In this document: positions 34,270 through 42,176 of the stretch, one piece after another | Position numbering within the stretch: the stretch's first letter is position 1 | How the letters are laid out: each line of letters opens with the position of its first letter | From: Pseudomonas gingeri | GTDB lineage: Bacteria; Pseudomonadota; Gammaproteobacteria; Pseudomonadales; Pseudomonadaceae | NCBI RefSeq assembly: GCF_013385425.1 | Contig: NZ_JACAQA010000018.1 | Span: 248,001-312,000 of the forward strand | DNA length: 64,000 bases | Direction: 5' to 3' | Notes under the pieces: generated by a model | The model's database searches: none | What the model was told of the DNA's origin: nothing | What the model saw: the letters and a program-made list of their open reading frames with translations, nothing else | Translations under genes and position numbers: made by a program

Positions 34270-36975
34270 ATGCCCTCGTCCCTGACGCCCGCCCTGACCA
34301 AACCGCTCGCCGCGTCCTGGGTCAGTCGCTTCAAGGAACAGAGCCTCGAACGGGGCCGGCGCTACGCCCTGGAAAACCGCGTGAGGATCGTCCAGGCCGG
34401 CGACAGCACCATTACCGCCAGTTGCGAAGGCTCGGGCGGCAATACCTATCGCCAGACCATTCACCTGCGTGAGTCCGCCAAAGGCACGCTGCTGGTGGTC
34501 GACGCCACCTGTACCTGCCCGGTGCGCAGCTGCTGCAAGCACACCGCCGCGGTGTTGCTGCAGGTCCAGGAAACCCTGGCCTACCCGGCGGCGGAAAAAG
34601 ACGCCCAATTGCTGGAAAAACTCCAGGCGGTACTGGATGCGCGCACGCCGTCACCCTTGCCACAACAGCAGATCGACGACCTGATCCCGGTGCCACGCCT
34701 GTGGCTGGCGAGCATCGAGTTCAGTGCCTTCGAGCCGCGCAACGGGCGGATGCAGCGCTATATCCAGCACCGTGCGGCCCTCTCCTTCGACTACCTGGGC
34801 GAGTACGTCAGCGGGCAGAAAAACGCCGATATCATCCTGCGCCAGGAACACCAGAGCCTGCGTATCAAGCGTCAGCTTGAAGCGGAAAAGGCCTGTCGCG
34901 AGCAATTGCGCCTGCTGGGGTTCAAGATCGCCACGCGCCAGAGCAAGGCATTGCCGGAAAGTGCCGGCGAGCTGTTCGAAATGGTCAATGACAGCGCCTG
35001 GCTGAATTTCACCCTCAACGAACTGCCGGGCCTGCGCGCCCAGGGCTGGGAATTGCAGATCGAGGAGGACTTCGGTTTCGACCTCAGCCCCGTGGAGGAC
35101 TGGTACGCCACGGTCGACGAAGCCCCCGAACGCGACTGGTTCGACCTGGAGCTGGGGATCATCGTCAATGGCGAGCGCCTGAGCCTGCTGCCGATCCTGC
35201 TGAACCTGGTGCGCTCGCATACCGAACTGCTCAATCCCGAGCGCCTGGCCCGGCGCCGCGACGACGAACTGATCCTGGTGAATATCCCGGCCTCCCCCGC
35301 CGGCAACCACGGGCCGCTGCAAGTCGCCTTGCCCTATGGGCGCCTGCGGCCGGTGCTGAACACCCTGGGCGAGTTCTACCTGCAGGAGCCCGGTACCACC
35401 CGCCTGCGCCTGAGCCATGCCGATGCGACCCGGCTCAACCCGCTGGACGAGCTGTCGCTGCTCTGGGAAGGCGGCGAACAGATTCGTGGCTTCGCCCAGC
35501 GGTTGCGGGATATCCGCGACTACAGCGCGGCGATCCCCGAAGGCCTCAACGCGACGCTGCGCCCTTACCAGCACGAAGGCCTGAGCTGGATGCAGTCGCT
35601 ACGGCAACTGGAAGTCGGCGGCATTCTGGCCGATGACATGGGCCTGGGAAAAACCTTGCAGACCCTGGCCCACATTCTCAGCGAAAAGCAGGCCGGGCGC
35701 CTGGACCGTCCCTGCATGGTGGTGATGCCCACCAGCCTGATTCCCAACTGGCTGGACGAGGCGGCGCATTTCACCCCGCAGCTCAAGGTGCTGGCGCTGT
35801 ACGGTGCCGGACGCAAGAAGCATTTCGAGCAATTGCAGGATTACGACCTGCTGCTCACCACCTATGCCCTGCTGCCCAAGGATATCGAGCTGCTCAAGGC
35901 CCAGCCGCTGCACGTGCTGGTACTCGACGAGGCGCAGTACATCAAGAACCCCGGCAGCAAGGCCGCCCAGGCCGCCCGCGAACTGGATGCGCGGCAACGC
36001 CTGTGCCTGAGCGGAACGCCGCTGGAAAACCACCTGGGCGAGCTCTGGTCGTTGTTTCACTTTTTGTTGCCGGGCTGGCTGGGGGACGTGAAAAGCTTCA
36101 ATCGCGACTATCGAACTCCGATCGAAAAACACGCCAGTGAAGTCCGCCTGCAACACCTCAACGGCCGGATCAAGCCCTTCCTGCTGCGCCGCACCAAGGA
36201 ACAGGTGGCCACCGAACTGCCCCCCAAGACCGAGATCATCCACTGGGTCGAACTCAACGAGGCCCAGCGCGATGTCTACGAGACCATGCGCCTGGCCATG
36301 GACAAGAAGGTCCGCGCCGAGATCACCCGCAAGGGCGTGGCCCGCAGCCAGATCATCATCCTCGAGGCGCTGCTCAAGCTGCGCCAGGTCTGCTGCGACC
36401 TGCGCCTGGTCAACGACGCGCCCCTGCCCGCGCGCGGCAGCGCCTCCGGCAAGCTCGACAGCCTGATGGAGATGCTCGAAGAGTTGTTCGATGAAGGGCG
36501 GCGGATCCTGTTGTTCTCGCAGTTCACCTCGATGCTGTCACTGATCGAGGTGGAGTTGCGTAAACGCGGGGTGGCCTATGCGCTGCTGACCGGGCAGACC
36601 CGTGACCGGCGCACGCCGGTCAAGGACTTCCAGAGCGGCAAGTTGCAGATTTTCCTGATCAGCCTCAAGGCCGGCGGCGTGGGGCTGAACCTCACCGAAG
36701 CCGACACGGTGATCCACTACGATCCGTGGTGGAACCCGGCCGCCGAACACCAGGCCACCGACCGCGCCTATCGGATTGGCCAGGAGAAGCCGGTGTTCGT
36801 CTACAAGATGATTGCCCGCGGTACGGTGGAGGAAAAGATCCAGCACCTGCAACGGGAAAAATCGGACCTGGCCGCCGGTGTGCTCGACGGCCGTCAGGCC
36901 GGCGACTGGCAGTTGCAGAACGACGATATCGAAGCCCTGTTCGCGCCGCTGCCGGACAAGAAAGCCGGTCGTTAA
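34270..36975 (+). CDS. SNF2/HepA-family DNA helicase-like ATPase with SWIM zinc finger
   Basis: The protein is 901 residues. A SWIM zinc finger lies at about residues 81-91 (Cys81, Cys83, Cys89, His91). A middle domain of unknown fold (about 130-410) follows. Then comes the SNF2 ATPase, with DDMGLGKTLQTLAHIL near 455, VLDEAQYIKNPGSKAAQA near 555 and LCLSGTPLENHLGELWSLFHFLLPG near 577. The second half has LFSQFTSMLSLIEVEL, LISLKAGGVGLNLTEADTVIHYDPWWNPAAEHQATDRAYRIGQ. Such proteins translocate on double-stranded DNA and remodel protein-DNA complexes; the bacterial role is not fixed. The gene overlaps the convergent mtnP by four bases. Confidence 0.93.
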   Translation: MPSSLTPALTKPLAASWVSRFKEQSLERGRRYALENRVRIVQAGDSTITASCEGSGGNTYRQTIHLRESAKGTLLVVDATCTCPVRSCCKHTAAVLLQVQETLAYPAAEKDAQLLEKLQAVLDARTPSPLPQQQIDDLIPVPRLWLASIEFSAFEPRNGRMQRYIQHRAALSFDYLGEYVSGQKNADIILRQEHQSLRIKRQLEAEKACREQLRLLGFKIATRQSKALPESAGELFEMVNDSAWLNFTLNELPGLRAQGWELQIEEDFGFDLSPVEDWYATVDEAPERDWFDLELGIIVNGERLSLLPILLNLVRSHTELLNPERLARRRDDELILVNIPASPAGNHGPLQVALPYGRLRPVLNTLGEFYLQEPGTTRLRLSHADATRLNPLDELSLLWEGGEQIRGFAQRLRDIRDYSAAIPEGLNATLRPYQHEGLSWMQSLRQLEVGGILADDMGLGKTLQTLAHILSEKQAGRLDRPCMVVMPTSLIPNWLDEAAHFTPQLKVLALYGAGRKKHFEQLQDYDLLLTTYALLPKDIELLKAQPLHVLVLDEAQYIKNPGSKAAQAARELDARQRLCLSGTPLENHLGELWSLFHFLLPGWLGDVKSFNRDYRTPIEKHASEVRLQHLNGRIKPFLLRRTKEQVATELPPKTEIIHWVELNEAQRDVYETMRLAMDKKVRAEITRKGVARSQIIILEALLKLRQVCCDLRLVNDAPLPARGSASGKLDSLMEMLEELFDEGRRILLFSQFTSMLSLIEVELRKRGVAYALLTGQTRDRRTPVKDFQSGKLQIFLISLKAGGVGLNLTEADTVIHYDPWWNPAAEHQATDRAYRIGQEKPVFVYKMIARGTVEEKIQHLQREKSDLAAGVLDGRQAGDWQLQNDDIEALFAPLPDKKAGR

Positions 36976-37715
36976 CGGCCCGCCGCGAGCACCCGCGCCA
37001 GGGTCGACTTCACCTGGCCCATGCCGTCATGCAAGGCTTGCTCGATCTCGGCCATGGTGATCACCGCCGTCGACTTGCCCGCCGCCGGGTTCACCACCAA
37101 TGCCAGGCAGGCATAGTCCAGTTCCAGCTCGCGGGCCAGTGCGGCTTCCGGCATGCCGGTCATGCCGACGATATCGCAGCCGTCGCGTTCCAGCCGGGCG
37201 ATCTCGGCCACTGTCTCCAGGCGCGGCCCCTGGGTGCAGGCATAGACGCCATGACTACTATAGGCGCACCCCTCGGCCGCCAGCGCCGCAATCAGCTGTG
37301 CCCGCAGGCCTTCGCTGTAGGGATAGCTGAAATCGATATGGGTCACCTGCTCCAGATCATCGGCAAAATAGGTGTGCTGGCGACCGCTGGTGTAGTCGAT
37401 CAACTGATGCGGCACACAGAAATGCCCGGTACCCATTGCCGCATGAATCCCGCCCACGGCGTTGACCGCCAGGATCGCCTCGGCTCCCGCCTGTTTCAGC
37501 GCCCAGAGGTTGGCCCGGTAGTTCACCTGATGCGGCGGAAAACGGTGCGGGTGCCCATGACGCGCCAGGAACAGCACCTCACGCCCGGCGTATTCACCGA
37601 TCTGGATATCCGCCGAAGGGGCGCCGTAGGGCGTATCCAGCGTCAACGACTGACGAATGCTCAAGCCTTCGAGCTGGGTCAGGCCCGTGCCGCCGATAAT
37701 CGCGTAAACCGTCAT
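36972..37715 (-). CDS. mtnP: S-methyl-5'-thioinosine phosphorylase (MTAP-like)
   Basis: The 247 residues belong to the trimeric purine phosphorylase family. The phosphate loop is near the start (AIIGGTGL), with LARHGHPHRFPPHQVNYRANLWALK near residue 50, AVNAVGGIHAAMGTGHF near 84 and VGMTGMPEAALARELELDYACLALVVNPAAG near 180. The P. aeruginosa orthologue prefers methylthioinosine over methylthioadenosine, feeding methionine salvage; the same is inferred here from gene position next to nagZ. ATG at 37715 has GAGG 9 bases upstream; an earlier ATG lies six codons out. Confidence 0.9.
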   Translation of the reverse strand: MTVYAIIGGTGLTQLEGLSIRQSLTLDTPYGAPSADIQIGEYAGREVLFLARHGHPHRFPPHQVNYRANLWALKQAGAEAILAVNAVGGIHAAMGTGHFCVPHQLIDYTSGRQHTYFADDLEQVTHIDFSYPYSEGLRAQLIAALAAEGCAYSSHGVYACTQGPRLETVAEIARLERDGCDIVGMTGMPEAALARELELDYACLALVVNPAAGKSTAVITMAEIEQALHDGMGQVKSTLARVLAAGR

Positions 37716-37725
37716 GCGGGATTCC

Positions 37726-38736
37726 TCAGTCAATCAGTTGAGCATCTTTAAGCGCCATCAACGCCGACAACCAGCGTGGATCCTGGCGATAATCGGTGCG
37801 GGCGAACCCCTGGCCGCGCATCCGCGCAATGCGCGGCGACGGCTGGACCTTCAGGCGCTGGGCGGCACTCAAGGCCAACTCGGCGGCCGCTCGGTCGTTG
37901 CACACCAGGCCCATGTCACAGCCGGCGGACAACGCCGCTTCGATCCGGCTCGCGGCGTCGCCAACCACATGGGCACCGGCCATCGACAGGTCATCACTGA
38001 AGATAACCCCGTCAAATTGCAATTCGCCACGCAGGATCTCCTGCAGCCAACGGCGCGAGAAACCGGCGGGTTGCGCATCGACCTGTGGATAGATGACATG
38101 GGCCGGCATCACCGCCGCAAGCTGTTTGCTCAAGCGGGCGAAAGGCAGCAGGTCATTGGCGCGGATCTCATCCAGGCTCCGCTCATCGGTGGGAATCGCC
38201 ACATGGGAGTCGGCTTCGGCCCAGCCATGGCCGGGGAAGTGCTTGCCGGTGGCGGCCATGCCGGCGCTGTTCATACCGCGGATAAAGGCTCCGGCGAGCA
38301 ACGCCGCACGCTCGGGATCACCCTCGAAGGCGCGGCTGCCGACCACCGCGCTGCGCTGGTAGTCGAGGTCCAGGACCGGCGCAAAGCTGAGGTCCAGGCC
38401 CACGGCCAGCACCTCGGTCGCCATCAGCCAGCCGCACTGCTCGGCCAGGTATTCGGCGTTCGGATTGTCGGCAAGCGCGCGCATCGCCGGCAAGCGTACG
38501 AAGCCCTGGCGCAAGCGCTGCACCCGTCCGCCTTCCTGGTCGACCGCCAGCAGCAGGTCCGGGCGCACGGCGCGAATCGCCGCGCTCAGTTCGCGAACCT
38601 GGCGCGGGTGCTCGATATTGCGCGCAAAGATAATCAACCCGCCGACTTGCGGCTGGCGCAACAACTGGCGATCTTCAGCCGTCAACCAGGTACCGGCGAC
38701 GTCCACCATCAGGGAGCCTTGCAGGGCAGTACTCAT
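37726..38736 (-). CDS. nagZ: Beta-N-acetylhexosaminidase NagZ (GH3)
   Basis: NagZ removes GlcNAc from 1,6-anhydro-muropeptides in cytoplasmic peptidoglycan recycling, and so influences AmpC induction. The 336 residues keep the single-domain GH3 layout: GGLIIFARNIEHPRQ near residue 32, DQEGGRVQRLRQGF near 65, the mobile loop KHFPGHGWAEADSH near 165 carrying the His/Asp acid-base pair, and the nucleophile Asp in FSDDLSM near 247. ATG at 38736 has AAGGA 7 bases upstream. It ends 10 bases before mtnP, so the two form an operon. Confidence 0.96.
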   Translation of the reverse strand: MSTALQGSLMVDVAGTWLTAEDRQLLRQPQVGGLIIFARNIEHPRQVRELSAAIRAVRPDLLLAVDQEGGRVQRLRQGFVRLPAMRALADNPNAEYLAEQCGWLMATEVLAVGLDLSFAPVLDLDYQRSAVVGSRAFEGDPERAALLAGAFIRGMNSAGMAATGKHFPGHGWAEADSHVAIPTDERSLDEIRANDLLPFARLSKQLAAVMPAHVIYPQVDAQPAGFSRRWLQEILRGELQFDGVIFSDDLSMAGAHVVGDAASRIEAALSAGCDMGLVCNDRAAAELALSAAQRLKVQPSPRIARMRGQGFARTDYRQDPRWLSALMALKDAQLID

Positions 38737-38929
38737 AGGGAATCCTTGGACAAAAGTGCCCATTGCCCTCGCGGACCTGCACGCCAGGCGGCGACAGACA
38801 GGCACGGCAACACCTTGCCATGGACAGCGCCAGGCAAGCAGGAACGGGCAAGGGAGGCTTGGAACAAAAAGAAATCAGGCATGGGCGGCAGCTTAGCGGA
38901 TCAAAGCCGGCGCGCCCACCCGTACCTTA

Positions 38930-39646
38930 TCAAACCTTGGCAGCCGCAGCCGGTGCCGGTGTCGACTTGCTGCGCGGGCGCAATTGCGCCGCCGCCATGG
39001 AGGCATCGGTGACACCACTGTCGGCACGCATGCCGGCCGCGAGGAACGGCACCATCAGGCGCATGACCTGCTCGATGGAAGTATTGACCCCGAAGTCGGT
39101 CTCGGCAATCGCCCGCAAGGCCTTGATACCCGACATGCTGAACGCCGCCGCGCCGAGCATGAAGTGCACGCGCCAGAACAGCTCGATCGGTGGAATCCGT
39201 GGCGCGGCATCGTTGACCAACAGCATATAGCGTCGGAACACCTTGCCGTACATGTCTTCCAGATAACGCCGCAGGTGGCCCTGGCTCTGGCTGAAGGCCA
39301 GGCCCAGCAAACGCATGAAGATCGACAGATCGTTACCACTACGCGGTTGTACCACCAGCGCCTGCTCGACGAGGATTTCCAGCAGCTCTTCCAGCCCGGG
39401 CTTGACCTCGGGTTTGGCCTGGCGTCGCTCCAGCTCACGGTCGAGGCTGATGCAGAACGGGCCGAGGAAACGCGAGAACACCGCCTGGATCAGGGCCTTC
39501 TTCGAGCCGAAGTGGTAGTTCACCGCCGCGAGATTGACCCCCGCCTTACTGGTGATCAACCGCAATGAGGTCTCGGCGAAACCTTTTTCCGCGAACAATT
39601 GCTCGGCAGCATCGAGAATGCGTTCAACGGTTTCCGACTGGGCCAT
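38930..39646 (-). CDS. psrA: TetR-family regulator PsrA
   Basis: PsrA senses long-chain fatty acids, represses beta-oxidation genes and activates rpoS in Pseudomonas. The 238 residues begin with the TetR helix-turn-helix: SETVERILDAAEQLFAEKGFAETSLRLITSKAGVNLAAVNYHFGSKKALIQAVF. A helical ligand-binding domain follows, and the tail is Ala/Pro/Lys-rich. Two PsrA-type operators lie 16-42 bases upstream, implying autorepression. The adjacent divergent lexA gene is the usual Pseudomonas neighbour, and a likely target, fadBA, lies 9 kb to the right. ATG at 39646 begins the conserved domain. Confidence 0.95.
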   Translation of the reverse strand: MAQSETVERILDAAEQLFAEKGFAETSLRLITSKAGVNLAAVNYHFGSKKALIQAVFSRFLGPFCISLDRELERRQAKPEVKPGLEELLEILVEQALVVQPRSGNDLSIFMRLLGLAFSQSQGHLRRYLEDMYGKVFRRYMLLVNDAAPRIPPIELFWRVHFMLGAAAFSMSGIKALRAIAETDFGVNTSIEQVMRLMVPFLAAGMRADSGVTDASMAAAQLRPRSKSTPAPAAAAKV

Positions 39647-39661
39647 GGTTACTCCGCCTGA

Positions 39662-39688
39662 CAAACACTTGTTTGAAACATACGTTTC
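39662..39688. promoter_or_regulatory. Two abutting PsrA operators upstream of psrA
   Basis: CAAAC-ACTT-GTTTG at 39662-39675 and GAAAC-ATAC-GTTTC at 39675-39688 both fit the published PsrA pattern (G/C)AAAC-N2-4-GTTT(G/C). They share one base and sit just upstream of the psrA start, where binding would block its own transcription. Confidence 0.85.
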
Positions 39689-39823
39689 AGCCCTGGGAAT
39701 GTCAAGTCTGGCGGTCCGTTCGTGGCCCACCGGTCGAGCATTAAATCATACAAATCCTGGCCTGTAGCCATCCTCGGCGGCCATAGCCCGGAGACCGTCC
39801 GGCGGACACGAGAAAAAGGAGGA

Positions 39824-39875
39824 TTGCCAAGCGCCTTGCACTGTATATAATCCCAGTCACTGTATAAAAAGACAG
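39824..39875 (+). promoter_or_regulatory. lexA promoter with two SOS boxes
   Basis: TTGCCA at 39824-39829 and TATAAT at 39846-39851, 16 bases apart, form the promoter. SOS boxes CTG-N10-CAG lie at 39841-39856 (covering the -10) and 39860-39875. The second ends 10 bases before the lexA start. Paired boxes explain autorepression of lexA-sulA. Confidence 0.92.
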
Positions 39876-39885
39876 AGCGCTCAAC

Positions 39886-40494
39886 ATGATAAAACTGACG
39901 CCACGCCAAGCCGAGATTCTGGCCTTTATCAAACGATGCCTGGATGACAATGGTTATCCGCCGACCCGCGCGGAAATCGCCCTGGAGCTGGGGTTCAAGT
40001 CACCGAACGCGGCCGAAGAGCACCTCAAGGCCCTGGCCCGCAAGGGTGCGATCGAAATGACCCCGGGCGCATCCCGCGGCATTCGTATCCCCGGTTTCGA
40101 AGCCAAGAGCGATGAATCCACCCTGCCGATCATCGGCCGCGTGGCCGCCGGTGCGCCGATTCTCGCCCAGCAGCACGTCGAGGAATCCTGCAACATCAAC
40201 CCGACCTTCTTCCATCCCCGGGCCGACTATCTGTTGCGCGTCCACGGCATGAGCATGAAGGACGTCGGCATTTTCGACGGTGACCTGCTGGCCGTGCACA
40301 CCTGCCGCGAAGCCCGCAACGGCCAGATCGTGGTGGCGCGGATCGGCGACGACGTCACCGTCAAGCGCTTCAAGCGCGAAGGCAGCAAGGTCTGGCTGCT
40401 GGCGGAAAACCCCGAGTTCGCCCCCATCGAAGTCAACCTGAAAGACCAGGACTTCGTCATAGAAGGTTTGAGTGTCGGCGTTATTCGCCGCTGA
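39886..40494 (+). CDS. lexA: SOS repressor LexA
   Basis: LexA binds SOS boxes as a dimer and cleaves itself when RecA filaments form on damaged DNA. The 202 residues match E. coli LexA length: winged helix at 1-70 (LTPRQAEILAFIKRCLDDNGYPPTRAEIALELGFKSPNAAEEHLKALARKGAIE), the Ala-Gly cleavage site in RVAAGAPI near residue 89, the active Ser in GMSMKDVGIFDGDLL near 123 and the active Lys in VTVKRFKREG near 160. Two SOS boxes precede it. sulA starts 10 bases downstream in the same operon. Confidence 0.98.
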   Translation: MIKLTPRQAEILAFIKRCLDDNGYPPTRAEIALELGFKSPNAAEEHLKALARKGAIEMTPGASRGIRIPGFEAKSDESTLPIIGRVAAGAPILAQQHVEESCNINPTFFHPRADYLLRVHGMSMKDVGIFDGDLLAVHTCREARNGQIVVARIGDDVTVKRFKREGSKVWLLAENPEFAPIEVNLKDQDFVIEGLSVGVIRR

Positions 40495-40504
40495 AGGAGG
40501 CGTC

Positions 40505-40978
40505 ATGCAATTCCAGCAAACCCCACAACATGCACAACTTTCCCTGTTCGAAGCGTTCATGGCGCAACCCCTCGCGCCCCTGCTCAAGGAGGTGGTCGAA
40601 GCCCCCTGGAGCACTGAGCCAGAAGTGTTCAGTGAACTGTCGTTGCGGGGCGCTGCCGGGAGTTGCCTGAGCCTGCTGGCACCGATCCTGCGGGAGTTGA
40701 GCCAGGATCAGGAGGCCCGCTGGCTGACCCTGATCGCCCCGCCAGCCAGCCTGACCCAGGCCTGGCTGCGGGATGCAGGGCTCAACCGGGAGCGGATTCT
40801 GCTCCTGCAACCCAGCAGCGCTCAAAACGCCCAGCAATTGACCTGTGAAGCCTTGCGCCTGGGCCGTAGCCACACCGTGGTCAGCTGGCTGAACCCGCTG
40901 AATGCCAGTGCGCGCCAACAGCTGATCAACGCGGCTCGCCAAGGCGATGCGCAAAGTCTGAATATTCGTTTGGGCTGA
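40505..40978 (+). CDS. sulA: SOS cell division inhibitor SulA
   Basis: SulA binds FtsZ and blocks septation during the SOS response. The 157 residues resemble pseudomonad SulA: variable N-terminus, then LSLLAPILRELSQDQEARWLTLIAPPASLTQAWLRDAGLNRERILLLQPSS and GRSHTVVSWLNPLNASARQQLINAARQGDAQSLNIRL. The ribosome site AAGGAGG before ATG is strong, and the gene sits directly after lexA, so it is SOS-controlled from the same boxes. A 7-bp hairpin (CTGACGG/CCGTCAG, 40975-40997) overlaps the stop codon but has no T run. Confidence 0.92.
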   Translation: MQFQQTPQHAQLSLFEAFMAQPLAPLLKEVVEAPWSTEPEVFSELSLRGAAGSCLSLLAPILRELSQDQEARWLTLIAPPASLTQAWLRDAGLNRERILLLQPSSAQNAQQLTCEALRLGRSHTVVSWLNPLNASARQQLINAARQGDAQSLNIRLG

Positions 40979-41085
40979 CGGTTTGAACGGCCGTCAGGGC
41001 CGGTGCGGCATGCTGATCGCCCAGGGCTTCTCCAAGACAGAGAAACCGACCTGAAACGTCATCCAGCGTCGAACGAGCCTCGGTT

Positions 41086-41322
41086 TCAATGAAGAACCCG
41101 TGGCCCGCCGTCGTCTTTCTCGATTTCACCTTCGGCCAAACGCCCAGCCATCTGCACGCCGACGCTCAACATGGCCTTGGCCACCTCGACGTGCTGGCCC
41201 TGCAGGAACGCCTTGGCATCTTCGGAAAAGTTAAGGGTCACCAGAGAACCTTCGTCCTCGGCCCGGCGCAGCTCGATGCGGCCGTCCGGCAGCTCGACAA
41301 TTTCTAGAAAGGACGTAGGCAT
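41086..41322 (-). CDS. Small conserved protein of unknown function
   Basis: This 78-residue protein begins PTSFLEIVELPDGRIELRRAEDEGSLVTLNFSEDAKAFLQGQHVEVAKAMLSVGVQMAGRLAEGE. It has a short beta segment followed by helices, is acidic and soluble, and has no signal peptide. I recognise it as a small protein found at this place in Pseudomonas genomes but know no function. It is separated from the upstream DUF6586 gene by a terminator, so it has its own promoter. Confidence 0.75.
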   Translation of the reverse strand: MPTSFLEIVELPDGRIELRRAEDEGSLVTLNFSEDAKAFLQGQHVEVAKAMLSVGVQMAGRLAEGEIEKDDGGPRVLH

Positions 41323-41440
41323 AGTGTCAGTTCTCCACGAAAGGCCATTATTGTATCAGTCATCAACGGCACCTCGCAGGAGAACTGAAGCGCTTTCTTT
41401 ACCACTTGATGAACATCTGACAGATGGAGACTACTTTTTT

Positions 41441-41468
41441 CAAAGAAAAAGGCGACAAAATAATCGCC
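41441..41468 (-). terminator. Intrinsic terminator of the DUF6586-type gene
   Basis: Minus strand: GGCGA, loop TTATTTTG, TCGCC, then TTTTTCTTTG. It lies 31 bases past the stop of the gene at 41499-42020. Confidence 0.75.
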
Positions 41469-41498
41469 CTCTGTTCATCCATATGCCCGTTCAATCAC

Positions 41499-42020
41499 TC
41501 AGCACTCGTTGAGCCCATCGCGAAAACGGATCGCCAGCGCCTTCAGGTTCTGCCGCCAGCTCTCCAACTCCTCACGCCCCAGCTCGGGCGCCTCGTCCTC
41601 ATCCAGGCTCACCGCCACGATCAACGGCTGCAACACGTCGCCCTTGACCTTCCTGGGGGCCTGGGGCGGCAGATACAGTGCAGCATGAGCACTGATCAAG
41701 CGGGCCAGCCAGGTCTGCGGGCCATGGGCCAACTCCACCAGCTCGGCCATTTCCGGAATGGCGATCGCCTCCAGCACTTCGCGGGTCAGCAGCAACTCGG
41801 CCCGCGGCGCGGCGGCCTGGGGCAGGCGGTAGAAGCCGGCAATCTCATGGCAGAGCCCGAGCAGCGCACCGTATAGATGAAACACCGCGGCTTCGCGCTC
41901 GGCCTGGATCAGCGCCAGGGCATTCATCGCCCCGCTCGTCTCGGCCTTGCCCAGGGCTTCCAGGGCGAGGCCGGCGTAAAAAATCTTCTGGTTGGTACGG
42001 GTATAGAGTTCGTTGGCCAT
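41499..42020 (-). CDS. DUF6586-like protein of unknown function
   Basis: This 173-residue soluble protein is mostly helical: ANELYTRTNQKIFYAGLALEALGKAETSGAMNALALIQAEREAAVFHLYGALLGLCHEIAGFYRLP at the start, then a more variable acidic C-terminus (LDEDEAPELGREELESWRQNLKALAIRFRDGLNEC). It sits between lexA-sulA and topA, as in other Pseudomonas. It looks like a conserved hypothetical family; no catalytic motif is seen. Confidence 0.8.
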   Translation of the reverse strand: MANELYTRTNQKIFYAGLALEALGKAETSGAMNALALIQAEREAAVFHLYGALLGLCHEIAGFYRLPQAAAPRAELLLTREVLEAIAIPEMAELVELAHGPQTWLARLISAHAALYLPPQAPRKVKGDVLQPLIVAVSLDEDEAPELGREELESWRQNLKALAIRFRDGLNEC

Positions 42021-42107
42021 GACGGCGCGCTCCAGGGAAAAAGGCCACAGGCAGGTCAGTCAGTTTCAGGGATCGACCAAGTTCGCCGCAAGCCAAAAAA
42101 GACAAAG

Positions 42108-42138
42108 GCCGCGTGAAAACCCAAGTTTTCACGCGGCC
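42108..42138 (-). terminator. Intrinsic terminator of topA
   Basis: GGCCGCGTGAAAAC pairs with GTTTTCACGCGGCC around the short loop CCAA (positions 42107-42138). Read on the minus strand it is followed by TTTGTCTTTTTT. Confidence 0.88.
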
Positions 42139-42176
42139 CCGGTGCTCACACCCGATCAGCGGATCAGGTGCTCAGC

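Noticed and set aside
40975..40997. Hairpin at the sulA stop as terminator
   Set aside because: The 7-bp stem lacks a T run and overlaps the coding end, so it was not called as a terminator.
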